From assembly GCF_001278945.1 (NCBI RefSeq), contig NZ_LGRV01000003.1, forward strand, positions 682,001 to 746,000: a stretch of DNA of 64,000 nucleotides, written 5' to 3'. The position numbers and the translations under genes were made by a program. Positions 43,850 to 52,262 of this stretch are shown here, in pieces. The notes below the pieces were generated by a model. That model saw only the letters and a list, made by a program, of their open reading frames with translations. It ran no database searches and was not told where the DNA came from. Positions within the stretch are counted from its first letter, which is position 1; every line of letters begins with the position of its first letter. The stretch comes from Lysinibacillus contaminans. GTDB taxonomy: Bacteria > Bacillota > Bacilli > Bacillales_A > Planococcaceae.

Positions 43850-44169
43850 GTATTTACAATTATTTGCTGTACTGTTGAAAAGCAGTTTAGCTATCAACAG
43901 GAATAGTAGAATGATCATGTAGAAGAAATAATCATTAGGTTTTTGGGATAATTTACAAATAATATAAACTAGTGTTAGTTGACTATCTGTATAATTAAAG
44001 TGATAGACATTTTAACCATGCTTATAGAGAAAACTCCATGAAAATAAATTAAATATGATAAATTACATATAAATAGGAGTATTTTCCTTGTAGGCAGGGT
44101 CAAATGTCTCTAAACAAATGTAAATAGATTGTATATACTTATTACATATAGAGGGAAGGAGGAGATAAC

Positions 44170-45741
44170 GTGATTTTAGTTCGAAATGATAATTTTGAAA
44201 TATCTGAAGATAATGGAAAAGTGTATATAGTTACTTTTAGTGCTGGCTTTCCTTTAAAAGATTTCGATGGAATTTTACGAAATCATCCCCGATTAAAATT
44301 ATCCAATTTTTCTGTATTAAAAAATGTATTAACGACAGAGAGCGTAAGTCCAGTTGAAATTGGGCGGTGGCTTCCAAATGTAGAAGCTGAGATTGCAAGA
44401 GATAAAATGTCTGCCTCTGTATTTATATATGAAACAATGGATTATATTCAAAAAAACAAGGATCAGTTGAAACAGCAAATTCTAGAGGCACTCGCTGACA
44501 ATGATATTGTTGAGGGCATATTAGATTTTGATATTTCAATGATTGAACCAGGAAAGGCATTTTTAATTGCTCAAGGTTCATCACCTGTAGCAGGAACAGA
44601 TGCACAGATTACATACTTACCAAAGCCTGAGAGAAAGCCTGTCATTCGTGATGATGGAAAAGCAGATTACTATGATATGAACTTTATTTCTGAAATTTCA
44701 GAAGGATCTTGGCTGGGCGAGAAAATTCCTGCTGCTGCAGGTGAACCAGGGAAAAACATATTAGGTGAAATCATACCGGCAGCACCCGGCCGAGATTTTC
44801 CGATTCGCTACGATAAAAAATCGGCATACGAAGTGGAAGAAGAAGGTAAAATCGTTATTCGTTCAAAGATTGCTGGTGTTTTAGATGATGTGAAAGGCAT
44901 GATTGGTGTCAATCGACATTTACCAATCCATGGTGATGTAGGTGTAGAAACAGGAAACCTTGAGTTTAATGGTTCATTAAGTATTCGAGGTACTATCACT
45001 GCAGGTTATACAGTCATTGCAACCGGGGACATTTCTATTGAAGGGGCTGAAGGCGTAAGTGGTGCTAAGCTCATAAAGTCAATTGAAGGGGATGTCTATA
45101 TTCGAGGAGGCATTTTTGGTCTGGGTTCGACGCGTGTTGAAGCGGGTGGAAATATCTTTGTAAAGCATGTGAATGAAGCCAATTTAGTCGCTTCAGATAG
45201 TATTCACATTGGCTTTTATGCATTAGGTTCACAGCTTGAAGCACATTCTATTTTCGTGGATGAACGTAAAGGGAAAATCATCGGCGGTCGAGCAGTAGCG
45301 AAAAGCACAATTGTCACAGCTATATCTGGGAATCGTCTAGAACGTAGAACAGATTTAGTTATTGAGAGTGTCAATAAGCAGGAAAGCTATGCCAAAATGC
45401 AAGAGAGAGCTGGACAGTTGAAGCAATTACAGACAGAAATTACAAGCTATGAAGATAAAATTAAAAGCCTGCTACCTGTCATCAAGCAAATGAATACACA
45501 GCAAGTTGCAGCGTTTGAAGAAACGAAGCAAGCTTTGTCTAAATTGAAAGCAGAAGCTGTTACAATTGATCGTGAAATTAAGCTAATGATGGATGAATTA
45601 AGGCATGCGGGAAAAGAAGAAATCACGGTGACGAAAGAAGCTTATTCTGGAACCTATATTCAAATTGGAAAAAAATCCTCTATCCTAAGTAAAATGACAA
45701 ACGGTAAATTTATATTAGAGTTTGGTGAATTAAATGTGTAG
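44170..45741 (+). CDS. FapA/DUF342 family polymer-forming cytosolic-like protein
   Basis: 523 residues from GTG 44170, with GGAAGGAGGAG upstream. N-terminal helical/beta part (about 1-160), then the DUF342 core: GEPGKNILGEIIPAAPG, VNRHLPIHGDVGVETGNLEF and a right-handed beta-helix region with short repeats (LSIRGTITAGYTVIATGDIS). A coiled coil at about 400-480 and a small C-terminal beta segment follow. Family role poorly known; bactofilin-like scaffolding is one suggestion. Its end overlaps the next gene by 8 bp. Confidence 0.82.
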   Translation: MILVRNDNFEISEDNGKVYIVTFSAGFPLKDFDGILRNHPRLKLSNFSVLKNVLTTESVSPVEIGRWLPNVEAEIARDKMSASVFIYETMDYIQKNKDQLKQQILEALADNDIVEGILDFDISMIEPGKAFLIAQGSSPVAGTDAQITYLPKPERKPVIRDDGKADYYDMNFISEISEGSWLGEKIPAAAGEPGKNILGEIIPAAPGRDFPIRYDKKSAYEVEEEGKIVIRSKIAGVLDDVKGMIGVNRHLPIHGDVGVETGNLEFNGSLSIRGTITAGYTVIATGDISIEGAEGVSGAKLIKSIEGDVYIRGGIFGLGSTRVEAGGNIFVKHVNEANLVASDSIHIGFYALGSQLEAHSIFVDERKGKIIGGRAVAKSTIVTAISGNRLERRTDLVIESVNKQESYAKMQERAGQLKQLQTEITSYEDKIKSLLPVIKQMNTQQVAAFEETKQALSKLKAEAVTIDREIKLMMDELRHAGKEEITVTKEAYSGTYIQIGKKSSILSKMTNGKFILEFGELNV

Positions 45742-46474
45742 TGATGACTACGTACCTGTCTTTGCCCATCGAGGTGCTTCAGCACATGCACTAGAGAATA
45801 GTTTGAGAGCTTTTGAAAAGGCTTGGGAACTTGGTGCTGACGGTATTGAGTTAGATATTCAAGTTTCAAAGGAAGGCGTACCGGTTGTGTATCATGATCC
45901 ACAGCTTTCTCGATTAGCAGGTAGTAATAAGCTCGTGAATGAATGTAGTCTCGAACAGTTACAACGGTTTAAATTAGGTAAGCCATGGAAACGCTTTTTT
46001 TCCACATATAAAATTTCAACTTTTGAAGAGGTTTTAATATGGGCAAATCAGCGTCAAATGCCGCTTAACATTGAGCTGAAATCTACAATGTTAGAAAATA
46101 CAGATGCACTTATTCGCATGCTAAAGGGGCTTAAATTGCCTGTAGGTAGTCATTTTTCATCCTTTCATTATGAGTTGTTGAAAGTGGTGAAGCAGCATGC
46201 GCCGCAATTTGAAACAGCATTAATTGCCACGAAAAAGTTAAACTGGGATTTATTAAGGGATTATCAGGCGATTGACAGTGTGCATGCACATAAAAAATAT
46301 TATAAGCCTCGCTATCTGGAGGCCTGTGTAGCAAACGAGAAAAAATGTCGCTTTTACGCCATTGATAGTAGCGAAAAATTTATAGTGAATCCGCATCCGG
46401 TTGTAATTGGTTGGATTACAGATTTTCCGGATAAAGTGATAAAAGAACAAAAACGTGCTGCTTCCATTAAATAG
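45734..46474 (+). CDS. yqiK: Glycerophosphodiester phosphodiesterase
   Basis: 246 residues, TIM barrel. Catalytic N-terminus VFAHRGASAHALENSLRAFE and GADGIELDIQVSKEGVPVVY with the metal-binding Glu and Asp, then HDPQLSRLAG with the second catalytic His. PLNIELKS carries the third metal ligand. Hydrolyses glycerophosphodiesters to glycerol-3-phosphate plus alcohol. Overlaps the DUF342 gene by 8 bp, so cotranslated. yqiK also follows the spo0A region in B. subtilis. Confidence 0.93.
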   Translation: MCSDDYVPVFAHRGASAHALENSLRAFEKAWELGADGIELDIQVSKEGVPVVYHDPQLSRLAGSNKLVNECSLEQLQRFKLGKPWKRFFSTYKISTFEEVLIWANQRQMPLNIELKSTMLENTDALIRMLKGLKLPVGSHFSSFHYELLKVVKQHAPQFETALIATKKLNWDLLRDYQAIDSVHAHKKYYKPRYLEACVANEKKCRFYAIDSSEKFIVNPHPVVIGWITDFPDKVIKEQKRAASIK

Positions 46475-46490
46475 CACTATTGTGAAAGTA

Positions 46491-46540
46491 AAATAGCTAT
46501 CTACTAAACAGTTCGGTTTAGTAGATAGCTATTTTTATTT
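46491..46540. terminator. Bidirectional terminator between yqiK and yqzF
   Basis: An 18-bp perfect stem (arms beginning AATAGCTATCTACTAAAC) with a 6-nt loop and T/A tracts on both sides, between convergent genes. It overlaps the last codons of yqzF. Confidence 0.92.
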
Positions 46541-46771
46541 TTTTTGGAAGCGTGGAGCCACTTTTCCTTTTTTTCGATCGCGGTGTAGTAAAAATCCTGC
46601 GAAAAAGCCAAAGCCGACAACGAAGAAAATGATGCCAACAACAAATTGTAGCCATAAAAATGGGAAAGGTGAGATGAGCTTACCGAATAATGTATCACGC
46701 ATAAATTTAATGCCACCCGCAGCCATAAGACCGGGAACTAGCATTACGATAAATGCAGCAAAACGAGCCAT
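46535..46771 (-). CDS. yqzF: DUF2627 family membrane protein YqzF
   Basis: 78 residues. MARFAAFIVMLVPGLMAAGG, then IKFMRDTLFG and PFPFLWLQFVVGIIFFVVGF are typical of DUF2627: two membrane helices and a basic tail (HRDRKKGKVAPRFQKK). GAGGAGGG precedes the ATG on the minus strand. It lies between yqiK and the bkd genes as in B. subtilis. Function unknown. Confidence 0.88.
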   Translation of the reverse strand: MARFAAFIVMLVPGLMAAGGIKFMRDTLFGKLISPFPFLWLQFVVGIIFFVVGFGFFAGFLLHRDRKKGKVAPRFQKK

Positions 46772-46894
46772 GCATGTCCCTCCTCTTACCTATTTCTAAT
46801 TGTACCTGCGGACGAAGGAATGTCAAGAAATGTCGTGGTTAGCAAAAAGGCTATAAACATGTTTAATGTGGAATAAATAAGAGGTAAATATACT

Positions 46895-46911
46895 GAATCT
46901 TTAGAAGATTC
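46895..46911. promoter_or_regulatory. Candidate CodY-type operator upstream of bcd
   Basis: A perfect palindrome GAATCTT-TAG-AAGATTC. Its inner 15 bp match the CodY consensus AATTTTCWGAAAATT at 12 of 15 positions. It lies 165 bp before the leucine dehydrogenase gene, a plausible CodY target because the operon degrades branched-chain amino acids. Binding is inferred only. Confidence 0.45.
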
Positions 46912-47075
46912 TTTCTTAAAAGAGAAAATGTAATAATAGTTGCGAAATTATGAAATTGTCAGTATTGTAAAATTAAATGGAACATAGTTTTCCATTTCAA
47001 ATAATTTTTACTATTATTTATGATTGATAAGATTAGCATCTCATGTAAACTTTCTGAAGCAAAGGGGCTGTTTTT

Positions 47076-48170
47076 ATGGAAATCTTCAAGTATATGGAAA
47101 AGTATGATTATGAACAGGTAGTATTCTGCCAAGATGAAGCATCAGGACTAAAAGCAATTATTGCTATCCATGATACAACACTTGGACCAGCACTAGGTGG
47201 TGCGCGTATGTGGACATATGCTACTGAGGAAAATGCGATTGAGGACGCACTACGTTTAGCGCGTGGCATGACGTATAAAAACGCAGCAGCCGGCTTAAAT
47301 CTTGGTGGTGGGAAGACTGTAATCATTGGCGATCCTTTTACAGATAAAAATGAAGAAATGTTTCGTGCATTAGGGCGTTTTATTCAAGGGTTGAACGGAC
47401 GTTATATTACTGCAGAAGACGTTGGTACGACTGTTACAGATATGGATTTAATCCACGAAGAGACAAATTACGTAACAGGTATTTCACCTGCTTTTGGGTC
47501 ATCTGGTAATCCGTCTCCTGTAACGGCTTTCGGCGTATATCGTGGTATGAAGGCAGCAGCAAAAGAAGCATTTGGCACAGATATATTAGATGGACGTACA
47601 GTATCAGTTCAAGGGCTCGGAAATGTAGCTTATAAACTTTGCGAGTATTTACATAATGAAGGCGCAAAGCTAATTGTTACTGATATTAATCAAGCGGCAA
47701 TAGACCGTGTTGTAACTGATTTCGGTGCAGCAGCAGTCTCACCAGATGAGATTTACGTGCAAGACGTGGACATTTTCTCACCATGTGCACTAGGTGCAAT
47801 TTTAAATGATGACACAATTCCTCAGTTAAAAGCAAAAGTAATTGCTGGTTCTGCAAATAACCAATTACAGGAGTCTCGTCACGGCGATCAATTACATGAA
47901 CTCGGTATTGTTTATGCACCTGATTATGTAATTAATGCAGGGGGCGTTATTAACGTAGCAGATGAGCTTTACGGCTATGACAAAGATCGTGCAATGAAGC
48001 GCGTTGAGGGTATTTATGATAGTATCGAAAAAATATTTAGTATTTCAAAGAGAGACAATATACCGACATATATAGCAGCGAATCGATTAGCAGAAGATCG
48101 AATTGCGCGAGTGGCAAAATCTCGTAGCCAGTTTTTAAAAAATGAGAAAAATATTTTACACGGTCGTTAA
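47076..48170 (+). CDS. bcd: Leucine dehydrogenase
   Basis: 364 residues. NAD-dependent oxidative deamination of Leu, Val and Ile to 2-oxoacids. The active-site region reads [20 protein letters not shown] with the catalytic Lys, and [12 protein letters not shown] lies before it. The NAD-binding site is [27 protein letters not shown] before ATG. In B. subtilis bcd sits between ptb and buk; both are missing here. The gap to lpdV is 211 bp and contains a repeat. Confidence 0.96.
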   Translation: MEIFKYMEKYDYEQVVFCQDEASGLKAIIAIHDTTLGPALGGARMWTYATEENAIEDALRLARGMTYKNAAAGLNLGGGKTVIIGDPFTDKNEEMFRALGRFIQGLNGRYITAEDVGTTVTDMDLIHEETNYVTGISPAFGSSGNPSPVTAFGVYRGMKAAAKEAFGTDILDGRTVSVQGLGNVAYKLCEYLHNEGAKLIVTDINQAAIDRVVTDFGAAAVSPDEIYVQDVDIFSPCALGAILNDDTIPQLKAKVIAGSANNQLQESRHGDQLHELGIVYAPDYVINAGGVINVADELYGYDKDRAMKRVEGIYDSIEKIFSISKRDNIPTYIAANRLAEDRIARVAKSRSQFLKNEKNILHGR

Positions 48171-48319
48171 TGACAGCAAATTAGTCATGAGAAGTCGATT
48201 TATCTTCATTCATCAAACATTCTTAGTGACAAAAACGAATTTTCAGCCACAAATGTTTTGCACTGAAATCGAAGTGGCAATTGCAAATGCCGATTGAATG
48301 AATATAATGTCTCCTGACG

Positions 48320-48341
48320 CAATTACGCGGAGGTGTAATTG
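48320..48341 (+). repeat. Dispersed hairpin repeat family C, short copy upstream of lpdV
   Basis: CAATTACGC-GGAGG-TGTAATTG matches 52225-52246 at 20 of 22 positions and forms an imperfect hairpin. It lies 40 bp before the lpdV start. The rest of the 48171-48381 gap shows nothing definite. Confidence 0.6.
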
Positions 48342-48381
48342 ATCGACCTCTCCTCTTTATAGATAAAAGGGGGAATTGTTT

Positions 48382-49809
48382 ATGGCTCAAAATTATGACG
48401 TTGTGATTGTTGGTGGCGGTACCGGGGGTTATGTAGCAGCTATTCGTGCAGCTCAGCTAGGTCTTAAAACAGCAATAGTTGAACGTGAAAAGCTTGGTGG
48501 TACATGTTTACACAAAGGCTGCATTCCTAGTAAAGCGCTTCTACGTAGTGCTGAGGTCTATCGAATGGCCAATAAAACGGCAATTGAATTCGGTGTTGAA
48601 ATAGAAGGGGTAACATTACAATTTGACAAAGTACAGGCAAGAAAGCAAGCAATTGTTGAACAGCTTAGTCAAGGTGTGAATACCTTAATGAAAAAAGGGA
48701 AAATCGATGTGTTCGAAGGAATCGGTCGAATTTTAGGGCCTTCCATTTTTTCACCAATGCCTGGCACGATCTCTGTAGAGTTTTATAATGGTGAAGAAAA
48801 TGAAATGCTGCTACCTGCGAATGTAATTATTGCAACAGGCTCGAAGCCAAGGGGAATAGATGGACTACAGGTTGATGGCAACTATGTGATGAACTCAGAC
48901 CATGCACTAATGATGTCTACATTGCCAAAGTCATTACTAATCATTGGTGGTGGTGTGATTGGGATTGAATGGGCCTCGATGTTGTGTGATTTTGGTGTTG
49001 ACGTAACGGTTGTGGAATTCGGTCCAACGGTTTTACCAGCGGAAGATACGGATGTAGTGAAGGAATTAACAAAGCAACTCGAGAAGAGAGGCGTACGCTT
49101 TGTTACGAATGCAAAGTTAAATGTCTCTACTTTTAAAGTTGAAAATGATAGCGTTTTCATTTCTGCGCATGTAGAAGGAAAAGAAGAACAGTTCAAGGCA
49201 GATAAGTTACTACTTTGTGTAGGAAGGGAAGCAAATACACAAGGCTTTGGTTTAGAAAATACAGACATTGAAGTAGAAAATGGTTTTATCAAAGTGCGTG
49301 AAACATACCAAACGAAAGAGTCCCATATGTATGCAATTGGAGACGTTATTGGTGGGTTACAACTTGCGCATGTTGCTTCACATGAAGGATTGTTGGCAAT
49401 TGAACATATTGCAACAGGGAAAACAGAAGCATTGGATCCATTGAAAGTCCCAAAATGTGTGTACTCCTATCCCGAAGTGGCGAGTATCGGTTTAACTGAA
49501 AAAAATGCTATTGAGCAAGGGTATGCATTGAAAATAGGGAAATTCCCATTCAAAGCGATAGGTAAGGCGCTAGTCAATGGTGAAACAGACGGTTTTGTGA
49601 AAATTATAGCAGATGAACAAACTAACGATATTTTGGGTATTCATATGATAGGACCACATGTGACAGATTTAATTGGGGAGGCATCGCTTGCAAAACTGTT
49701 AGATGCCACACCGTGGGAAATTAGCCAAGCGATTCATCCTCATCCTTCATTAAATGAGGTTTTAGTGGAATCTGCGTTAGCTGTAGATAATCGTGCCATT
49801 CATTTTTAA
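48382..49809 (+). CDS. lpdV: Dihydrolipoyl dehydrogenase (branched-chain E3)
   Basis: 475 residues. FAD-binding VVIVGGGTGGYVAAIRAAQL, redox-active disulfide GGTCLHKGCIPSKALL, NAD-binding LLIIGGGVIGIEWASMLCDF, AIGDVIGGLQLAHVASHEG, and the C-terminal base in AIHPHPSLNEVL. Reoxidises dihydrolipoamide of BkdB. ATG 48382 was chosen because AAAAGGGGG is upstream; the in-frame TTG at 48376 is too close to it. Confidence 0.97.
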   Translation: MAQNYDVVIVGGGTGGYVAAIRAAQLGLKTAIVEREKLGGTCLHKGCIPSKALLRSAEVYRMANKTAIEFGVEIEGVTLQFDKVQARKQAIVEQLSQGVNTLMKKGKIDVFEGIGRILGPSIFSPMPGTISVEFYNGEENEMLLPANVIIATGSKPRGIDGLQVDGNYVMNSDHALMMSTLPKSLLIIGGGVIGIEWASMLCDFGVDVTVVEFGPTVLPAEDTDVVKELTKQLEKRGVRFVTNAKLNVSTFKVENDSVFISAHVEGKEEQFKADKLLLCVGREANTQGFGLENTDIEVENGFIKVRETYQTKESHMYAIGDVIGGLQLAHVASHEGLLAIEHIATGKTEALDPLKVPKCVYSYPEVASIGLTEKNAIEQGYALKIGKFPFKAIGKALVNGETDGFVKIIADEQTNDILGIHMIGPHVTDLIGEASLAKLLDATPWEISQAIHPHPSLNEVLVESALAVDNRAIHF

Positions 49810-49882
49810 CAAGATGTCAGCGGTGAGCAGGCAGTGCCTGAGTAACTAATGATTTGCTTAACAATACGAAAGGGGTGTTCGT

Positions 49883-50899
49883 ATGCAAGAAGTTCAAATT
49901 AGACATGAAGAATTAGGGTTAACAAATGAAGATGTACTTGCCATGTTTGAAACAATGTTAATGGCAAGACGCTTAGATGAACGTATGTGGTTATTAAATC
50001 GTTCAGGAAAAATTCCGTTTGTAATTTCCTGTCAAGGACAGGAAGCGGCACAAGTGGGTGCTGTATTCGCACTAGATAAAAATAAAGACTATATTGCACC
50101 GTATTATCGGGATATGGGTGTAGTTTTACATTTCGGAATGACGCCGAGAGATTTAATGTTATCAGCTTTCGCGAAAGCAGAAGACCCAAACTCAGGGGGG
50201 CGTCAAATGCCTGGGCATTTTGGACAAAAGAGAAATCGTATTTTAACGGGTTCATCACCGGTAACGACGCAAGTGCCACATGCAGTGGGTGTTGCATTAG
50301 CGGGACGTCTGCAAAAAGAAGATTTCATAACATTTGTGACGCTTGGTGAGGGATCGTCTAACCAAGGCGATTTTCATGAAGGGGCTAACTTCGCGGGTGT
50401 GCATAAGTTACCAGTCATTATAATGGTAGAAAATAATCAGTATGCGATTTCTGTGCCGGTAGAACGGCAGTTAGGCTGTGCAAAAGTATCGGACCGCGCT
50501 ATTGGTTACGGAATGCCGGGTATTACTGTAGATGGTAAATGCCCATTGCAAGTATATAAAGTTGTGAAGGAAGCAGCTGAGCGTGCGCGTAATGGAGGTG
50601 GCCCGAGCTTAATAGAAACGGTGACCTTCCGTTTAACAGCACATTCTTCAGATGATGATGATCGCCAGTACCGAACTGCTGAAGATATTGCAGAAGGTAG
50701 AGCAAAAGATCCAGTGGTTTTATTTGAAAAATATTTGCGTGAAGCGGGTATCATGAACGATGCGTTTCGTGCTGAAATAGAAGATCGCGTGATGGCTGAG
50801 GTGAATGATGCGACAGATTATGCAGAAGCAGCACCATATGCAAAACCAGAGGATACCTTGAAGTATGTGTATGCACCAACGGACGGAGGTGACGTGTAA
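49883..50899 (+). CDS. bkdAA: Branched-chain 2-oxoacid dehydrogenase E1 alpha subunit
   Basis: 338 residues. TPP-dependent decarboxylation of branched 2-oxoacids together with BkdAB. Motifs: RRLDERMWLLNRSGKIPFVI, PGHFGQKRNRILTGSSPV and the TPP-binding VTLGEGSSNQGDFHEGANFA with VENNQYAIS. The phosphorylation-loop-like TAHSSDDDDRQYR is conserved. AAAGGGGTG before ATG. Its stop TAA overlaps the ATG of bkdAB by 1 bp. Confidence 0.97.
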   Translation: MQEVQIRHEELGLTNEDVLAMFETMLMARRLDERMWLLNRSGKIPFVISCQGQEAAQVGAVFALDKNKDYIAPYYRDMGVVLHFGMTPRDLMLSAFAKAEDPNSGGRQMPGHFGQKRNRILTGSSPVTTQVPHAVGVALAGRLQKEDFITFVTLGEGSSNQGDFHEGANFAGVHKLPVIIMVENNQYAISVPVERQLGCAKVSDRAIGYGMPGITVDGKCPLQVYKVVKEAAERARNGGGPSLIETVTFRLTAHSSDDDDRQYRTAEDIAEGRAKDPVVLFEKYLREAGIMNDAFRAEIEDRVMAEVNDATDYAEAAPYAKPEDTLKYVYAPTDGGDV

Positions 50900-51882
50900 T
50901 GGCAATTATGTCTTATCTTGATGCAATTACGTTAGCGATGAAGGAAGAAATGGAACGTGATGAACGTGTTTTCATTTTAGGGGAGGATGTTGGTCGTAAA
51001 GGCGGCGTATTTAAAGCAACAGCTGGACTTTACGATCAATTTGGTGAATATCGTGTTTTAGATACACCACTTGCTGAAAGTGCTATTGCAGGTGTTGGTA
51101 TTGGGGCGGCTATGTACGGAATGCGCCCGATAGCAGAAATGCAATTTGCGGATTTCATTATGCCAGCAGTGAATCAAATTGTGTCAGAGGCAGCGAAAAT
51201 CCGTTATCGTTCGAATAATGATTGGTCTTGTCCGATTGTGATACGAGCACCATTTGGCGGTGGGATTCACGGAGCACTGTATCATTCACAATCAGTGGAA
51301 GCTCTCTTTGCTGGAACGCCAGGCTTGAAAATTGTTATTCCGTCAACACCATACGATGCAAAGGGCTTATTAAAAGCAGCTATTCGCGATGAAGATCCAG
51401 TGTTGTTTTTCGAGCATAAACGTGCGTATCGTCTTATTAAAGGTGAAGTACCATTAGATGATTATACGTTGCCGATTGGTAAGGCAGATGTTAAACGTGA
51501 GGGTGAAGATATCACAGTGATTACTTACGGATTAGCGGTGCATTTTGCCTTGCAAGCAGCGGAACGACTGGCTGCAGACGGTATTTCTGCTCATGTTTTA
51601 GATCTTCGCACTGTGTATCCACTGGACAAAGAAGCAATTATAGAGGCGGCAAGTAAAACAGGCAAAGTATTACTAGTCACAGAGGATAATAAAGAAGGTA
51701 GTATTATGAGCGAAGTTGCGGCCATAATTGCTGAACACTGCTTATTTGAATTAGATGCACCCATTAAGCGTTTGGCAGGCCCTGATGTACCTGCTATGCC
51801 ATATGCACCGACAATGGAAAAGTTTTTTATGATTAATCCTGATAAAGTAGAACGAGCGATGCGCGAATTAGCTGCATTTTAA
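50899..51882 (+). CDS. bkdAB: Branched-chain 2-oxoacid dehydrogenase E1 beta subunit
   Basis: 327 residues. SYLDAITLAMKEEMERDERV, FILGEDVGRKGGVFKATAGL, LAESAIAGVGIGAAMYGMRP, IVIRAPFGGGIHGALYHSQS and VLDLRTVYPLDKEAI are all as in the family. Forms the alpha2beta2 E1 with BkdAA. GGAGGTGA lies inside bkdAA; an inner ATG at 50908 is an alternative start. It precedes the 380-bp repeat-filled gap before bkdB. Confidence 0.97.
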   Translation: MAIMSYLDAITLAMKEEMERDERVFILGEDVGRKGGVFKATAGLYDQFGEYRVLDTPLAESAIAGVGIGAAMYGMRPIAEMQFADFIMPAVNQIVSEAAKIRYRSNNDWSCPIVIRAPFGGGIHGALYHSQSVEALFAGTPGLKIVIPSTPYDAKGLLKAAIRDEDPVLFFEHKRAYRLIKGEVPLDDYTLPIGKADVKREGEDITVITYGLAVHFALQAAERLAADGISAHVLDLRTVYPLDKEAIIEAASKTGKVLLVTEDNKEGSIMSEVAAIIAEHCLFELDAPIKRLAGPDVPAMPYAPTMEKFFMINPDKVERAMRELAAF

Positions 51883-51894
51883 CATTTTTCAGTA

Positions 51895-52140
51895 GAAGAT
51901 TCCTACCTCAATAGGTGGTGAGATGAATACTGATTTGTATTGTCTATTCAGTGGGCGAAGGAACGCTTACTGAATAAAGTTAAAGCCTCCGGCGGATGTC
52001 ACAGATTTTGAAAGGTAGCTAAGGATGTTAGCCTAAGTACGTCGCATCCATGCGACAATTTATCTGCCCGAAAGCGGGGCGACAGGAGCAATGGCTAACT
52101 GACCTGCATCACACAGGTCCAAGCACACTTCAAAATCTGG
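51895..52140 (+). repeat. Dispersed structured repeat family B (large copy)
   Basis: About 245 bp of non-coding, highly foldable DNA. Nested arms are visible: CAGATTTTGAA (52002-52012) with TTCAAAATCTG (52129-52139), GTTAGCC (52027-52033) with GGCTAAC (52093-52099), GTCGCATCCATGCGAC near 52041, and GACCTG with CAGGTC near 52101. A part recurs inverted at 2709-2751. The exact 5' end is unclear. Splits bkdAB from bkdB inside what should be one operon. Confidence 0.75.
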
Positions 52141-52149
52141 ACGCAATGT

Positions 52150-52247
52150 TTATCTGCGCGAAAGCGAAGTGATAACGAAGCGTCAGCGGCAGATTTTTTT
52201 GTACCGAAAGCGTAGCGGCAGGTACAATTACGCCGAGGCGTAATTGA
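52150..52247 (+). repeat. Dispersed hairpin repeat family C, copy upstream of bkdB
   Basis: Successive hairpins: ATCTGC with GCAGAT (52152-52193), GTACC with GGTAC (52201-52225), and the perfect palindrome CAATTACGCC-GA-GGCGTAATTG (52225-52246). The CGAAAGCG-N2-GCG-N-CAG core recurs three times between 52069 and 52221. The right-hand 55 bp align with the copy in front of folD. It ends just before the bkdB ribosome site. Confidence 0.7.
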
Positions 52248-52262
52248 TGGGAGGAATAGATG

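Noticed and set aside
48882..49292. 136-codon minus-strand ORF
   Set aside because: Opposite lpdV; Ser/Thr-rich low-information translation typical of an antisense shadow.
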